From the NCBI GenBank assembly GCA_035492455.1, contig DATJJE010000026.1, positions 1 through 64,000 on the forward strand: a stretch of DNA of 64,000 nt. Reading direction: 5' to 3'. The translations under genes were made by a program, and so were the position numbers. Positions 25,124-34,910 of this stretch are shown one piece after another (within the stretch, counting starts at the first letter, position 1; every line of letters starts with the position of its first letter). The DNA comes from Gp6-AA40 sp035492455 (GTDB lineage Bacteria; Acidobacteriota; Vicinamibacteria; Vicinamibacterales; UBA2999). The notes below the pieces were generated by a model. The model was not told the DNA's origin, did not search any database, and saw nothing but the letters and a program-made list of their open reading frames with translations.

Positions 25124-25990
25124 TTAGTCTTCCCGAAGAAGGCGCCGACGCGCTGCGCGCAGTTCGCGACGCTGCATCGGCGTCGGTTTCGGGAATGAGA
25201 GATCGAGTTCCTCGAGTGCCTCGACGATCGCATCCGCGACAACAACAGCAGAAAACCATTTGTAATCGGCGGGAACGACATACCACGGGGCATGTGGCTG
25301 ACTTGTTGCGGCGATGGCATCGGCATACGCGGCTTGATAGGCGCGCCACTTTTCACGTTCGACGAGATCGCCTGACGAGAATTTCCAGTTCTTCGCCGGA
25401 TCATCAAGACGCGCCAGCAGCCGATTCCGCTGCTCGCGCCGCGAGACGTGCAGGAAGAACTTGCGAATAATCGTCCCGTTGCGCCACAGATGCCGCTCGA
25501 ACCCGTTGATGTCCTCGAACCGGTGTTTCCAGATATCGCGTCCCACGCGCTCCGCGGGCAGCTTCTGCGCGGCAAGCACCTCAGGATGAACGCGGACGAC
25601 CAGCACCTCTTCGTAGTACGAACGGTTGAAGATGCCGATGCGGCCGCGCGACGGCAGCGCCTGCGTCGCGCGCCACAGGTAATCGTGATCCAGCTCCTCG
25701 GCCGAGGGCTGCTTGAACGAGTGGACGTCCGTCCCCTGCGGGTTGACGCCGGACATCACGTGTTTGATGACGTGATCCTTGCCGGCGCCATCCATCCCTT
25801 GAAAGATCAGCAGCAGCGAGTATCGATCCTGCGCCCATAGCAGCTTCTGCAGCGCATCGAGACGTTCGATGCCTTTCTGAAGATGCCCGCTCGCGGACTC
25901 TTTGCTGTGAAGGCGGCCGGTGTCGGCAGGGCCGATGCGGGTGAGCGCCCTGCGATCGCCGGCGCGCACGCGGAATGGGGCGGCGTCCAT
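25124..25990 (-). CDS. Polyphosphate kinase 2 family enzyme (class III type)
   Basis: A 288-residue cytoplasmic kinase that uses polyphosphate to phosphorylate nucleotides. Walker A is IFQGMDGAGKDHVIKHV, the substrate loop GVNPQGTDVHSFKQPS, Walker B/lid GIFNRSYYEEVLVVRVHPE, and FFLHVSRREQRNRLLARLDD with NWKFSSGDL follow. The length and the WYVVPADYKWF end match single-domain class III PPK2 enzymes, which can act on AMP and ADP. First gene of the minus-strand operon. Confidence 0.88.
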   Translation of the reverse strand: MDAAPFRVRAGDRRALTRIGPADTGRLHSKESASGHLQKGIERLDALQKLLWAQDRYSLLLIFQGMDGAGKDHVIKHVMSGVNPQGTDVHSFKQPSAEELDHDYLWRATQALPSRGRIGIFNRSYYEEVLVVRVHPEVLAAQKLPAERVGRDIWKHRFEDINGFERHLWRNGTIIRKFFLHVSRREQRNRLLARLDDPAKNWKFSSGDLVEREKWRAYQAAYADAIAATSQPHAPWYVVPADYKWFSAVVVADAIVEALEELDLSFPKPTPMQRRELRAARRRLLRED

Positions 25991-26041
25991 CCGCGCTATA
26001 TATCATGCTCGTTTCGGGCGGTGCCGCGTGAAGGACTGTCA

Positions 26042-26071
26042 TTGACTCCGTCGGCGCTCTCAACCCACAAT
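26042..26071 (+). promoter_or_regulatory. Candidate promoter for the NHL-repeat gene
   Basis: TTGACT at 26042-26047 and CACAAT at 26066-26071 are 18 bases apart, upstream of the ATG at 26101 in the divergent gap with the PPK2 gene. Called by eye; no start-site evidence. Confidence 0.35.
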
Positions 26072-26100
26072 ACGCCGCCATCTTCAGCGGGGGGTTTTGA

Positions 26101-27804
26101 ATGCGTAGTCTGACCGCGTCCCTCGTCTTCGCAGTAGTCATCGGCATCGCCTTCTTCTCGTCGCCAGCTCCGCGCCTGCAGGCCTCACCGCAAGAGCGGA
26201 ACCTGCGCGGCGCCGGCGGCCTGCCGCAGGGCGGGTTTGTCGAGGAACGTGGCGGCTTCGACATCAGCGGCCCCTACGAAGTCGATCCAAACTGGCCCAA
26301 GAAGACGTGGCCGGCGCCCGGATACATCTGGGGATCGCAGGCTGGTGTCTTTCCCGAATCCGCGGACAAAGTGTTTCTCGTCAGTCGCGGCGAAATCGAG
26401 CTGCCGAAGGATCTGAAGATCCCGCCAGGCTTCCCTGGCAATTGGGGCGCGCTCAATCGCGGCGGCGCCACCGGCGAAGTGCCGGTCTTTCGCAACACCA
26501 TTCTCACCGTCGATCGCCAGGGCAATCTCATCGACTCCTGGAAGCAGTGGGACTACCTGTTCGAAGGTGGCCGCGGCCCGCATCAGATCTACGTCGAGCC
26601 GTACGACCCGGAGCGTCACGTCTGGATCGTCGACGACATGAATCACGTGATTCACAAGTTCACCAACGACGGCAAACAGAAGATCTTCACGCTGGGCGAG
26701 ATGGGTGTGTTTGGTCCCAACGACGACCTGCAGCACTTCAACAGGCCGACGATGATCGACTGGCTGCCGGATGGAACGTTCTTCGTCAGCGACGGATACG
26801 CCAACAGCCGCGTCGTGAAGTTCAGCAAAGAGGGAAAGCCGCTGTTGTGGTGGGGCTCGATGCAGCCAGGGAAGGGCGACGGCGAGTTCACCGTGCCGCA
26901 CGGCATCGCTGTCGGCGACGATCGCCACGTCTATGTTTCGGATCGCTTCAACCGCCGCATCCAGGTGTTCGACGAGAACGGCGTCTTCCTCGACAAGTGG
27001 CCGAGCGGCTACTGTCATTCGCTGTCGATGAGCCGCGATCAGCACCTGTGGTGTTACGACGGCGACCACGAGCAGTTCGTGAAGTTCGATCTACGCGGAC
27101 ACATCGAAACGGTGTTCGGCCGCTACGGCGTGTATCCGGGCGCGACGTGGGGCGTGCATCAGATTTCGGCCGACTCGGAGGGCAATCTCTACGCTGCCGA
27201 AGTGTTTGGCGGACGCACGCAGAAGTTCGTGCCGAAGCGCAACGCGAATCCACACGATTTGTTCTTCGGCCGGCCGCTCGCCCCGAAGACGCCGCCGCCG
27301 CGCATCAGCACGGTGCACATGGCGTCGCCCAACGCAGTGGCGGCGGCAAAGCCGAATCCGAACACGCCGATTCCCAATTTCGGCGGCACATGGAACTTCG
27401 ACAAGTCGAAGAGTCAGATGGCCGCGAGCGGCGGCATGGGTAACGGCGTCGCGGAGCCGCCTATCGCGATGACGGTGACGCAGAACGCCAACCAGATTTC
27501 AATTGCGATGAAGTACGAGGCGGAGGGTGCACCGCGCAACGGACGGCCGACGAGCGCCGTGTTCACGCTGGATGGAAAGATGAATCAGGTCCCCGATCCG
27601 GAGGATGCCAGGCCCGCCTACAACTACAAGCGGATTGCAACGTGGGACGGCGCGCGGCTGGTGCTGCGCACGATTCACGGTCTCAACAACGTGCGAGAAG
27701 TCTGGGTGCTCGAGGGGAACGTCTTGAAGCTGCAGCGCGCCGCACAGACGCCGGGAGGCGCCGATTCGGCGACGCGCGATCTCGTTTACAACAAGGGATC
27801 TTAG
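26101..27804 (+). CDS. Secreted NHL-repeat protein (peptidyl-amidating-lyase-like propeller) with C-terminal beta domain
   Basis: A 567-residue exported protein; signal peptide MRSLTASLVFAVVIGIAFFS. Residues about 60-400 form NHL/beta-propeller blades: VDRQGNLIDSW, PYDPERHVWIVDDMNHVIHK, DWLPDGTFFVSDGYANSRVV, VGDDRHVYVSDRFNRRIQVF and ISADSEGNLYAAEVFGGRTQ. This order resembles the lyase domain of peptidylglycine amidating enzymes and related 6-bladed proteins. The C-terminal 130 residues (FGGTWNFDKSKSQMA ...) are a separate lipocalin-like domain common in exported acidobacterial proteins. Catalysis is not provable from sequence. It is followed 70 bp later by a Tat-exported amidohydrolase. Confidence 0.82.
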   Translation: MRSLTASLVFAVVIGIAFFSSPAPRLQASPQERNLRGAGGLPQGGFVEERGGFDISGPYEVDPNWPKKTWPAPGYIWGSQAGVFPESADKVFLVSRGEIELPKDLKIPPGFPGNWGALNRGGATGEVPVFRNTILTVDRQGNLIDSWKQWDYLFEGGRGPHQIYVEPYDPERHVWIVDDMNHVIHKFTNDGKQKIFTLGEMGVFGPNDDLQHFNRPTMIDWLPDGTFFVSDGYANSRVVKFSKEGKPLLWWGSMQPGKGDGEFTVPHGIAVGDDRHVYVSDRFNRRIQVFDENGVFLDKWPSGYCHSLSMSRDQHLWCYDGDHEQFVKFDLRGHIETVFGRYGVYPGATWGVHQISADSEGNLYAAEVFGGRTQKFVPKRNANPHDLFFGRPLAPKTPPPRISTVHMASPNAVAAAKPNPNTPIPNFGGTWNFDKSKSQMAASGGMGNGVAEPPIAMTVTQNANQISIAMKYEAEGAPRNGRPTSAVFTLDGKMNQVPDPEDARPAYNYKRIATWDGARLVLRTIHGLNNVREVWVLEGNVLKLQRAAQTPGGADSATRDLVYNKGS

Positions 27805-27874
27805 AATCGGGACGTTCACACTTCCGAGTGCTCGCTTCCCGGTTCGGGTTCAGATCCGCATCAACGTGACCGCC

Positions 27875-29623
27875 ATGAGCAATCGGCACACCCGCAGAGA
27901 ATTCTTCGCATTGACAGGAGCCGGCATCGCGGGCGCCACCGGTGTGGCGCGCCTCGGCGCACAGGGCCAGCGCGGGCCAGGCACACCGGCCGCGCCGCGC
28001 GCCGCCGTCACCGCCGCAAGCGGCAACCCCGATCTCATCGTCACCAACGCGAAGGTCTATACGATGGAAAGCGGTGCCCCGCGAGCGGAAGCGTTCGCGG
28101 TCAAAGGCGGCCGCTTCATCGCCGTCGGAGGGAGCAACGACATCAGGGGTCTCACCGGCAAAGACACCACGATCTTCGACGCCAGGCAGATGACGGTCGT
28201 CCCGGGGTTCATCGACTGCCACAACCATGCGCCCGGCGAGATCCTGCTCTACGAAGTCCTCGTCGGCAATCCCTTCGAAGTGGAATTCGTCACCATCGCG
28301 AGCATCGTCGACAAGCTCCGCGCGAGAGCGAAGCAGACGCCGCCGGGAACGTGGGTCGAAGGGTACTTCTTCGACGACACGAAAGTGAAAGACAAGCGCG
28401 AAGTGAACGTCCACGATCTCGATCAGGTCTCGACCGACCATCCGGTCGTCGTGCGCCATCGCGGCGGGCACACCTCGTACTACAACAGCAAGGCGCTCCA
28501 GATGGCTGGCGTCACGACGAGCACGCCCAATCCGGCCGGTGGAACATTCGATCGGGATGGGAGCGGTGGGCTCAGCGGCCGCGTCACGGATCGTGCCCGG
28601 GCGGTCTTCGACAACGTCGGCAAGCGGCCGACGTTCACCGAGGCCGAGGTCGCGCGGCGCCGGCGCGAAGGCCTCACCCATATCTCGAAGCAGTTCGTGC
28701 GCTACGGGCTCACCAGCGTCCACCATCAGGGCGGCGATCTCGCCGCGCTCCAGGACGTGCGCGCGCGCGGCGAGCTCCTGCATCGCGTCAGCTACGAGGC
28801 GAGCGGCCGCGTCCTCGATTCGATGATCGCCGCCGCCATCATGACCGGCTTCGGCGACGACTGGATCAAGCTTGGCGCCACCTCCGAGCACACCGTCGAC
28901 GGATCGTTCTCCGAGCGAACGATGGCGCTCAGCGTGCCGTATCCAGGGACCACATACAAAGGCAATGTAACGGAGACGCAGGACGAGCTCAACGCGTGGC
29001 TCGAGCGCGTGCACCGCGCCGGTATTCAGATCAACTGCCATGCGAACGGGGACGTCGCGATCGACAGCTATCTCACCGCGTTCGAGCGCGCGCAGAAGCT
29101 CGCGCCGCGTGCCGACGCGCGACCGAAGATTACGCATGGCACCCTGATCAACGACAACCTCGTGCACCGCATGAAGGCGCTCGGCGCCGTGCCCGCGATG
29201 TTCACGACCTACGCGTACTACAACTCGGACAAATTCGTCTTCTACGGCGAGGAGCTGATGAAGCGCTGCATGGCGTATCGGACGCTGCTCGACGCAGGGA
29301 TTCCCGCGGCCGCAGGATCCGACTTCTCGCCCGGTCCGTTCGCCGCGCTGATGGGCATCCAGGGCATGGTGACGCGCAAGGGATGGGATGGAAAGACCTG
29401 GGGCGCGAATCAGCGCATCACGGTCGACGAGGCGATTCGCGTGAACACCATCAACGGCGCGTACGCTTCGAAGGAAGAAAAGACCAAAGGTTCAATTGCA
29501 TCCGGCAAGCTCGCCGACTTCGTCGTGCTCGCCGAGGATCCGCACGCCATCGATCCCGACATGATCAAGGACATCGCCATCGTGCGAACCGTCGTCGGAG
29601 GGGGCGTCGTCTATCAGGCCTAA
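27875..29623 (+). CDS. Tat-exported amidohydrolase (YtcJ-like, Amidohydro_3)
   Basis: A 582-residue metal-dependent hydrolase. RHTRREFFALTGAGIAGATG is a twin-arginine signal. The urease-superfamily barrel signatures are present: PGFIDCHNHAPGEIL (first metal histidines), INCHANGDVAIDSY (middle His), KITHGTLINDNLV (His) and AAGSDFSPGPFAALMGIQGM (Asp). Overall order and length fit YtcJ-type enzymes acting on N-substituted amides, formamides or similar bonds. Start at the ATG 27875 rather than the GTG at 27866. The substrate is unknown; the neighbouring receptor array suggests an imported compound. Confidence 0.88.
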   Translation: MSNRHTRREFFALTGAGIAGATGVARLGAQGQRGPGTPAAPRAAVTAASGNPDLIVTNAKVYTMESGAPRAEAFAVKGGRFIAVGGSNDIRGLTGKDTTIFDARQMTVVPGFIDCHNHAPGEILLYEVLVGNPFEVEFVTIASIVDKLRARAKQTPPGTWVEGYFFDDTKVKDKREVNVHDLDQVSTDHPVVVRHRGGHTSYYNSKALQMAGVTTSTPNPAGGTFDRDGSGGLSGRVTDRARAVFDNVGKRPTFTEAEVARRRREGLTHISKQFVRYGLTSVHHQGGDLAALQDVRARGELLHRVSYEASGRVLDSMIAAAIMTGFGDDWIKLGATSEHTVDGSFSERTMALSVPYPGTTYKGNVTETQDELNAWLERVHRAGIQINCHANGDVAIDSYLTAFERAQKLAPRADARPKITHGTLINDNLVHRMKALGAVPAMFTTYAYYNSDKFVFYGEELMKRCMAYRTLLDAGIPAAAGSDFSPGPFAALMGIQGMVTRKGWDGKTWGANQRITVDEAIRVNTINGAYASKEEKTKGSIASGKLADFVVLAEDPHAIDPDMIKDIAIVRTVVGGGVVYQA

Positions 29624-29632
29624 CCGGTGTTC

Positions 29633-29655
29633 GGGCGCTCGCGCAGCGAGCGCCC
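29633..29655. terminator. Hairpin between convergent genes
   Basis: GGGCGCTCGC (29633-29642) and GCGAGCGCCC (29646-29655) form a perfect 10-bp stem with a 3-base loop, 10 bp after one stop codon and in the 91-bp gap before the opposing one. There is no T-run, so it may act as a bidirectional or Rho-assisted terminator. Confidence 0.6.
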
Positions 29656-29714
29656 AGAACAGAACTTGAAGACGACCACAGAAGCGAGAAGCGGAAGCGT
29701 GAACAGCCGCGTCG

Positions 29715-32700
29715 TCAGAAACTCACCCTCACAGACAGTTGTGCCTGCCGCGCCGCGTCGGCGCTTGTAATCGTTCCCGCAGTCACCAGCGGGTTCTCCA
29801 CGTCGGCCAGAGCACCGTACACAATCCGGTCGGGAATTCCGAGATTCACCCGATTGAAGACGTTGAACACATCGACGCGGAGCTCGGTGCGTGCCGTTCC
29901 GCCGATGGGGATCATCTTCATCAGTGACAGATCAACTCGTGAATAGCCGGGAAGTCGAAACCCGTTTCGCGGTGCGTTGCCCAACGTGCCAAGCTGAGGA
30001 ATCGAGAAGGCGCACGGGTCGAACCACAGGTCCGCCGTCCCCACAGGCGTACCCGCCTTGATGCTTCCGCACCCTCGCGAGACACCCTTCGTCACATCCT
30101 TCGGCTTGACCCCGGGTAGGAGATCCGGTCGGTCGATCCCGGCCTGCCCGCCGAGTACGCCACTCCGGGATCGGTTGGTCATCAGCGCGGGTGTGAACGG
30201 CTGCCCTGAGGTCGCCTGTACGATCGTCGCGACCTGCCACGTGTTGAGAAGAGCCGCGGCGATCGATCCCGACGTGAATGCATCGGGCAAGCGATACACC
30301 AGATTGAACCGGTAGTTGAAACGGACATCGGTCAGCATGGGCGCCCAATCGCGATCGCGGTCGAAGGGATTGTCACCCGCCTGGCCATCAGCGCCGCCAA
30401 GATCTGTGTTGGAGAAGGCCGAGAAATTGTCCTTCGCGCTGGCCCACGTCAACGAGTTTTGAAACTGCAGTCCCCGGCTCAATCGCTGATTCAGCCGCAG
30501 TTGCAGCGAGTTGTATTGAGACTTCGAGTCAGCGACCTTGAGCTCGATGGTGTTCCAGTACGGACTCACGCGTGGTTCCAGTCCAGTCCAGAACGGACGG
30601 CCGTCCGCCAGTGCCTGCGAGGGCTTTCTGGGATTACCTTCCGCCGTCCTGATGAGATTGATGCCGCGCGAGCCCGCGTACGCCACCGTCAGCGCCATGC
30701 TGGCGATCAACTCCCGCTCGACCGCGACGTTGTAGTGCCACATATTGGGTGCGGCGAGGTTGTAGTCGATGATGCGAAGCGCCTGCGGTGTCCCTTCGGC
30801 CGGCAACTCGAACGGTACGGTGAAGGGTGCATTGTTCACGCGGCTGAGCGACGAGAACGGCGGCGTTCCGGCGACTGCCTGCACAAGTGGCGTCGCCATG
30901 TTGCCCAGGTCGTAGAGACGCGCCGCCGCGCCTCGCACGGCGGTCCTGCCGTTCCCTCGCACATCCCATGCAAATCCGAAGCGCGGACTGACATCGCGCA
31001 GGGTGTTGTTCTTGAACATGGGACCAAGCGTGGCCGCTGGGTCGGTGAGTATGTTTCGAATCGCTGATTCGCGTCCGAACTTCTCCTTGTATCGCGTCTG
31101 CGGTTCGTAGCGCAGACCCAGATTCAGGGTCAGGCGATCGGAGGCCTTGAAGTCATTTTGCGCGTAGACGCCGAACGCCGTGTAGGTCAACGTCTTGGAG
31201 TTGGATGAGCCCGGCGACGGCGCCCTCGTGAAGTTCGGCATTCCCAGCAGGAATGCCGTCACATTCGCGAAGCTGGCTTGACCCCCACGCGAAAACGCCT
31301 GCTGCACGAACTGTTCGACACGATTCACCCGAACGCCAAACTTCCACGAGGACCGGCCGGCGGAGATGTTCGTGTCATTGCTCGCCGTGTACTCCTTTCC
31401 CGCAAAGGCGCGTGGAAAATTCGCCGACGGCCCCATGTCGGTGACGCCTCCGATGGAGACGATGCCCATCGCCTCGCCGGGCAGGAAGTTATACCGGGGA
31501 TCGGTGAGCAGCTGGGGCGGGTGGTCGGCGATGTAGTGGGCGTCCGGACGGCTGTACGACACCCTCGTAGTACTCACGACTGTCGGGCTGACGATGTGGT
31601 TCTCCGACAGCGTCATGTACCGGCTCCGCGTTTCGGCGTGCGTCTCGTACCCCGGAAAGAAGGTCGGGGCCGTAATATCGCCATCGGTCACGGTGTAGCG
31701 TCCGAACACCGTGCTCTTTTCCGTCAGGTTCGCGTCCACGCGAACCTGACCGTACAAGTCGGATGCCGGCTGCGTGAACACGAACGCATACCGATCGCCC
31801 GGGGCATTCGGCAGCGGGTACAGATCCACGAGCGGTTTGATGGCCGAATTAATCCGAGGCACTAAGACGCCGTCAACATGCGCGGCGGCCGGCAGTGTGT
31901 TGGAGACAGTCGTCGTGCCACGTCGCACCCTCGCGTACTCAATGGTGCCGTGGAAGAAGAGTCGATTCTGCCGAAGCGGTCCGCCGAAAGATCCTCCGTA
32001 GTTGTTGCGCGAGAATTGAGTTCGCTCGCCAGGCTTATCAAAGTAGTTGGCAGCCTCGAGGTTTCGGTCCCTGTGATACTGGAAGACCGAGCCGTGGAAC
32101 TGATTCGTTCCTGCCTTGCTCACCATCACCGTCTGACTTCCCATGACGCCGCCATATTCAGCCGGAAAAGCGTTGGTCAGGACCCGGTATTCCTGAATGC
32201 CGTCCAGTCCAAGCGTCTGGCCGGTCACCGAGGACGTGGTGACGCCGGTGCCGTTCCGCATGTCTGCCCCGTCGAGTGAATAGCCGTTGGAGCGTGGCGG
32301 CGCGCCGCTGCTGCTGAACCATATGCCGGGGTACGCGCTGTTCTGGATTGTCCGGCTTTCGCTGACTCCCGGCTGCATCATGGTCAGGCCGATGTAATTG
32401 CGCCCTTCGAGTGGAAGCGAGGCGATTTCCGCTTCGGTGACGATCGCGCCCAGCGCGCTCGTCGTCGTCTCGACGAGCGGCGCTTCCCCGTTGACCGTCA
32501 CGGTCTCCTGGATTGAACCTAACTCGAGCAACATGTCGAGAACGGCTTCCTGCCCGACGAGCAGGCGCACGCCACTCCGAACGGACGTTCGGTAACCCGA
32601 GAGCTCCGCCCGGATTTCGTAGGGACCCACGGGCAATGCAGGAAAGCGGAAGGCGCCGTCGCCGCCGGTCGGAACGTTCCGCGTCAGCCCCGTATCCACA

Positions 32701-32855
32701 TTCCGGACGGTGACCGTCGCACCTGGCAGAACGCCGCCGGAGTCCCTGACCACACCGACAATCGTGGCCGTGGACTGTGCGACGAGCGGCGTGGCACTGA
32801 TGACGAGGAGCAGGACGGCGAGTTGCAGTGTGACGGTGCGGTGATACGTCGTCAT
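29715..32855 (-). CDS. Oar-like TonB-dependent receptor with carboxypeptidase-regulatory-like domain
   Basis: A 1046-residue outer-membrane protein. After the signal peptide, IVGVVRDSGGVLPGATVTV starts an Ig-like regulatory domain (to about residue 110); then a plug domain (SLPLEGRNYIGLTMMQPGV, NGYSLDGADM, IQEYRVLTNAFPAEYGGV, SKAGTNQFHGSVFQYHRD) and a large beta-barrel ending in SVRVSF with the terminal Phe. GGGAGGG precedes the ATG. It is the last gene of the 18-kb array. No SusD-like partner is adjacent. Substrate unknown. Confidence 0.88.
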   Translation of the reverse strand: MTTYHRTVTLQLAVLLLVISATPLVAQSTATIVGVVRDSGGVLPGATVTVRNVDTGLTRNVPTGGDGAFRFPALPVGPYEIRAELSGYRTSVRSGVRLLVGQEAVLDMLLELGSIQETVTVNGEAPLVETTTSALGAIVTEAEIASLPLEGRNYIGLTMMQPGVSESRTIQNSAYPGIWFSSSGAPPRSNGYSLDGADMRNGTGVTTSSVTGQTLGLDGIQEYRVLTNAFPAEYGGVMGSQTVMVSKAGTNQFHGSVFQYHRDRNLEAANYFDKPGERTQFSRNNYGGSFGGPLRQNRLFFHGTIEYARVRRGTTTVSNTLPAAAHVDGVLVPRINSAIKPLVDLYPLPNAPGDRYAFVFTQPASDLYGQVRVDANLTEKSTVFGRYTVTDGDITAPTFFPGYETHAETRSRYMTLSENHIVSPTVVSTTRVSYSRPDAHYIADHPPQLLTDPRYNFLPGEAMGIVSIGGVTDMGPSANFPRAFAGKEYTASNDTNISAGRSSWKFGVRVNRVEQFVQQAFSRGGQASFANVTAFLLGMPNFTRAPSPGSSNSKTLTYTAFGVYAQNDFKASDRLTLNLGLRYEPQTRYKEKFGRESAIRNILTDPAATLGPMFKNNTLRDVSPRFGFAWDVRGNGRTAVRGAAARLYDLGNMATPLVQAVAGTPPFSSLSRVNNAPFTVPFELPAEGTPQALRIIDYNLAAPNMWHYNVAVERELIASMALTVAYAGSRGINLIRTAEGNPRKPSQALADGRPFWTGLEPRVSPYWNTIELKVADSKSQYNSLQLRLNQRLSRGLQFQNSLTWASAKDNFSAFSNTDLGGADGQAGDNPFDRDRDWAPMLTDVRFNYRFNLVYRLPDAFTSGSIAAALLNTWQVATIVQATSGQPFTPALMTNRSRSGVLGGQAGIDRPDLLPGVKPKDVTKGVSRGCGSIKAGTPVGTADLWFDPCAFSIPQLGTLGNAPRNGFRLPGYSRVDLSLMKMIPIGGTARTELRVDVFNVFNRVNLGIPDRIVYGALADVENPLVTAGTITSADAARQAQLSVRVSF

Positions 32856-32919
32856 GTGATCATGCCCTCCCAGAACGGCCGTCAGGTTTACCTGGGATAA
32901 CGACTCGATGCCGCGAACG

Positions 32920-33789
32920 TCAGGTCTTCATTGGTGGCCATAGACGGAGTGCGCTGTTCGGCCCGAAGGGCGCGTGCACGAGGTACGGCACGATGCTGTG
33001 CCCGCCAACGCCGAGCGGTGATTTCGAGTTTGCCGCTTCGTAATCGCGGTCGAAGCCATCGAGTGACGTGTATTCGTAGAGGATCACGTGCTTCGCCCAT
33101 CCGGCGACCGAGTTCAGTTTCCTGATGCGGACGCACGACGCCGTCGCGCAGTGCGCCGGCATGCGCGAGGCGACGTAGCCGGCGTGCATTTCCTCCTCGT
33201 ACTCGACCGGGCAGTTGAAACTGCCGATCTGGATACAGGGCGCCGCAGTCATGCCGCCCGCGTACCGGCTGGCTGCTCCGCCTTCGCAGCGGCCCGTTTC
33301 CGTAAGAATGTTTACGCGCTCCCCGATCCGCATCGCGAGCATCTTCCGCCCTGCTTCGGGCAACGCCGCATTGATCGCGCTCGGCGTCGGGTTGCCAAAC
33401 ACGTCCGCGTCGATCGCACCAACGAGCAGAATGTATCGATACCCGGTGCCGACCTTCGGATCCGTCGTGTGCTGAATCTGCGTTCCTCCGCCGCCTTCGC
33501 GCTCCCGCGTGGCATAGTGGGCCGCCCACCGGTATCCGGGACGCGTGAGCAACGCGGGCAGGTACGTCGCGTGCAACCAGGTCAGATACGTGTCCCTCCC
33601 TTCCAGCGGCAGGTCGTACCACGTTGCCCAAAGTCCCCTGTCGGGAGGAACGTTCGGCTGGCGCACCGGCGGCGCTGCGGTGGTTGCTCGCGCGCCCTGT
33701 CCGAGCGCGTCGGCCGTCGCGACGAGCGCCGTCGCGGTGCCGGCTGCAACTTTGAGGAATTCACGACGGCGACGGTCTGAGGATTTCAT
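32920..33789 (-). CDS. Tat-exported protein of unknown function
   Basis: A 289-residue protein with a twin-arginine signal (RRRREFLKVAAGTATALVAT). The mature part appears to contain two similar halves: RDTYLTWLHATYLPALLTRP followed by YRYILLVGAI, and YEEEMHAGYVASRMPAH followed by AKHVILYEYTSLDGF. The pattern of a Tyr/His helix then a hydrophobic strand resembles dimeric alpha/beta-barrel (ferredoxin-like) proteins of the EthD type; this is a weak inference. It lies 7 bp after the ACMSD-like amidohydrolase gene and 64 bp before a TonB receptor gene. Confidence 0.7.
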   Translation of the reverse strand: MKSSDRRRREFLKVAAGTATALVATADALGQGARATTAAPPVRQPNVPPDRGLWATWYDLPLEGRDTYLTWLHATYLPALLTRPGYRWAAHYATREREGGGGTQIQHTTDPKVGTGYRYILLVGAIDADVFGNPTPSAINAALPEAGRKMLAMRIGERVNILTETGRCEGGAASRYAGGMTAAPCIQIGSFNCPVEYEEEMHAGYVASRMPAHCATASCVRIRKLNSVAGWAKHVILYEYTSLDGFDRDYEAANSKSPLGVGGHSIVPYLVHAPFGPNSALRLWPPMKT

Positions 33790-33796
33790 ATGAGAC

Positions 33797-34882
33797 CTAG
33801 GATGTGATGCGGAGCATCTTCATCGCGTTGCCGCCCAGCATCGCCTCCTTATCGGCGTTGCTGAGGAAGGGCGCCTTGAGGATGAAGTCGATGCCGACCG
33901 GCCAGTCAAAGGGATAGTCGGTCCCGTACACCATCTGACCGACACCGACTTCGGCGACGAGATGCCGTAGCCCCTCCTCGTGGAAGATCATGGTGTCGAT
34001 CACGATCTCCTTCTTGAAGTACTCGCTCGGCTTCTTCTTCAACGCCCTGCAGTCATCACCGGCAGCGCGGTCGCAGCCGGCGTCCGACCGTCCGCTGTAC
34101 GACGCCAGGTAGCCGCCCGCATGGGCACCGCAGATGCGAAGCCCTGGGAAGCGATCGAACACGCCCTCGAAAATCAGATGTGAAAGGAAGACGGTCGTCT
34201 CCAGGGGATTGCCGATCCTGTTGCCGAGCGCACCCTTGCCGTTCAACCGCGGATTCGCCGTCGTTCCGGGTGCCTGCTGCGGATGCATGAACAACAGCAC
34301 ACCGAGCTGCTCCGCCTTGGCCCAGAACGGATCGAACTTGCGGTCCGACAGCTCCTGGCCTTCCACGCTGCCGCCAATGGCGCCGCCGCGCAGTCCCAGC
34401 TTGTTCACTGCATAGTCGAGTTGATCCGCCGCCAGGTCGGGGTGCTGCAGCGCCAGCGTCGCCATGCCGACGAATCGATCGGGATACTGTGCGACGGCTG
34501 CCGCTATCTTCTCGTTCTGCAGCTGCACGAGATCGCGAGCGAGCGCGCGATCCGCCGAGTAGCCCCAGGCGTTGACGTTGATGGCCTGGTAGTCGATCCC
34601 CTCTTTATCCATGTACTGCAGCCGGGCGGCCGTGCCGGGGCCGAGCGCGATGGCACCGGTCAGGTTGTTTCGCGCGGAGGCAGCGAGCGGCGTGTCTTTC
34701 ACCAAGTCCCACACCTCGGGCACGAAGGTGTGCGCGTGGACGTCGACGACGGTGACGCGACGACCCGCGATCATCGCGCGACGTCGCGCGCCCGCAGCGC
34801 CCTGCGCAAAGGTGTCGGCTCCGACGGCGAGACCCGCGGCAGCACCTGCAACAGTTTTTAAGAAATCGCGGCGATTCGGCAT
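33797..34882 (-). CDS. Tat-exported ACMSD-like amidohydrolase (Amidohydro_2)
   Basis: A 361-residue metal-dependent hydrolase or decarboxylase. The start at 34882 is supported by GGGGGAG and begins the twin-arginine signal NRRDFLKTVAGAAAGLAVG. VVDVHAHTFVPEVW provides the first metal His pair, VLLFMHPQQAPG another His, RICGAHAGGYLASY the catalytic His region and MVYGTDYPFDWP the conserved Asp. This pattern fits aminocarboxymuconate-semialdehyde decarboxylase relatives, which decarboxylate or hydrolyse aromatic breakdown products. Export makes a true ACMSD role unlikely. A Cys-containing insertion (SDAGCDRAAGDDCRAL) near residue 270 is unusual. Confidence 0.85.
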   Translation of the reverse strand: MPNRRDFLKTVAGAAAGLAVGADTFAQGAAGARRRAMIAGRRVTVVDVHAHTFVPEVWDLVKDTPLAASARNNLTGAIALGPGTAARLQYMDKEGIDYQAINVNAWGYSADRALARDLVQLQNEKIAAAVAQYPDRFVGMATLALQHPDLAADQLDYAVNKLGLRGGAIGGSVEGQELSDRKFDPFWAKAEQLGVLLFMHPQQAPGTTANPRLNGKGALGNRIGNPLETTVFLSHLIFEGVFDRFPGLRICGAHAGGYLASYSGRSDAGCDRAAGDDCRALKKKPSEYFKKEIVIDTMIFHEEGLRHLVAEVGVGQMVYGTDYPFDWPVGIDFILKAPFLSNADKEAMLGGNAMKMLRITS

Positions 34883-34910
34883 CGCTCTCCCCCTTGCCAC
34901 CCGGCCAGCC

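Noticed and set aside
27683..29167. A 494-codon minus-strand frame opposite the Tat-exported amidohydrolase
   Set aside because: Shadow of a gene with full metal-site motifs; it has no signal, motif or ribosome-binding site.
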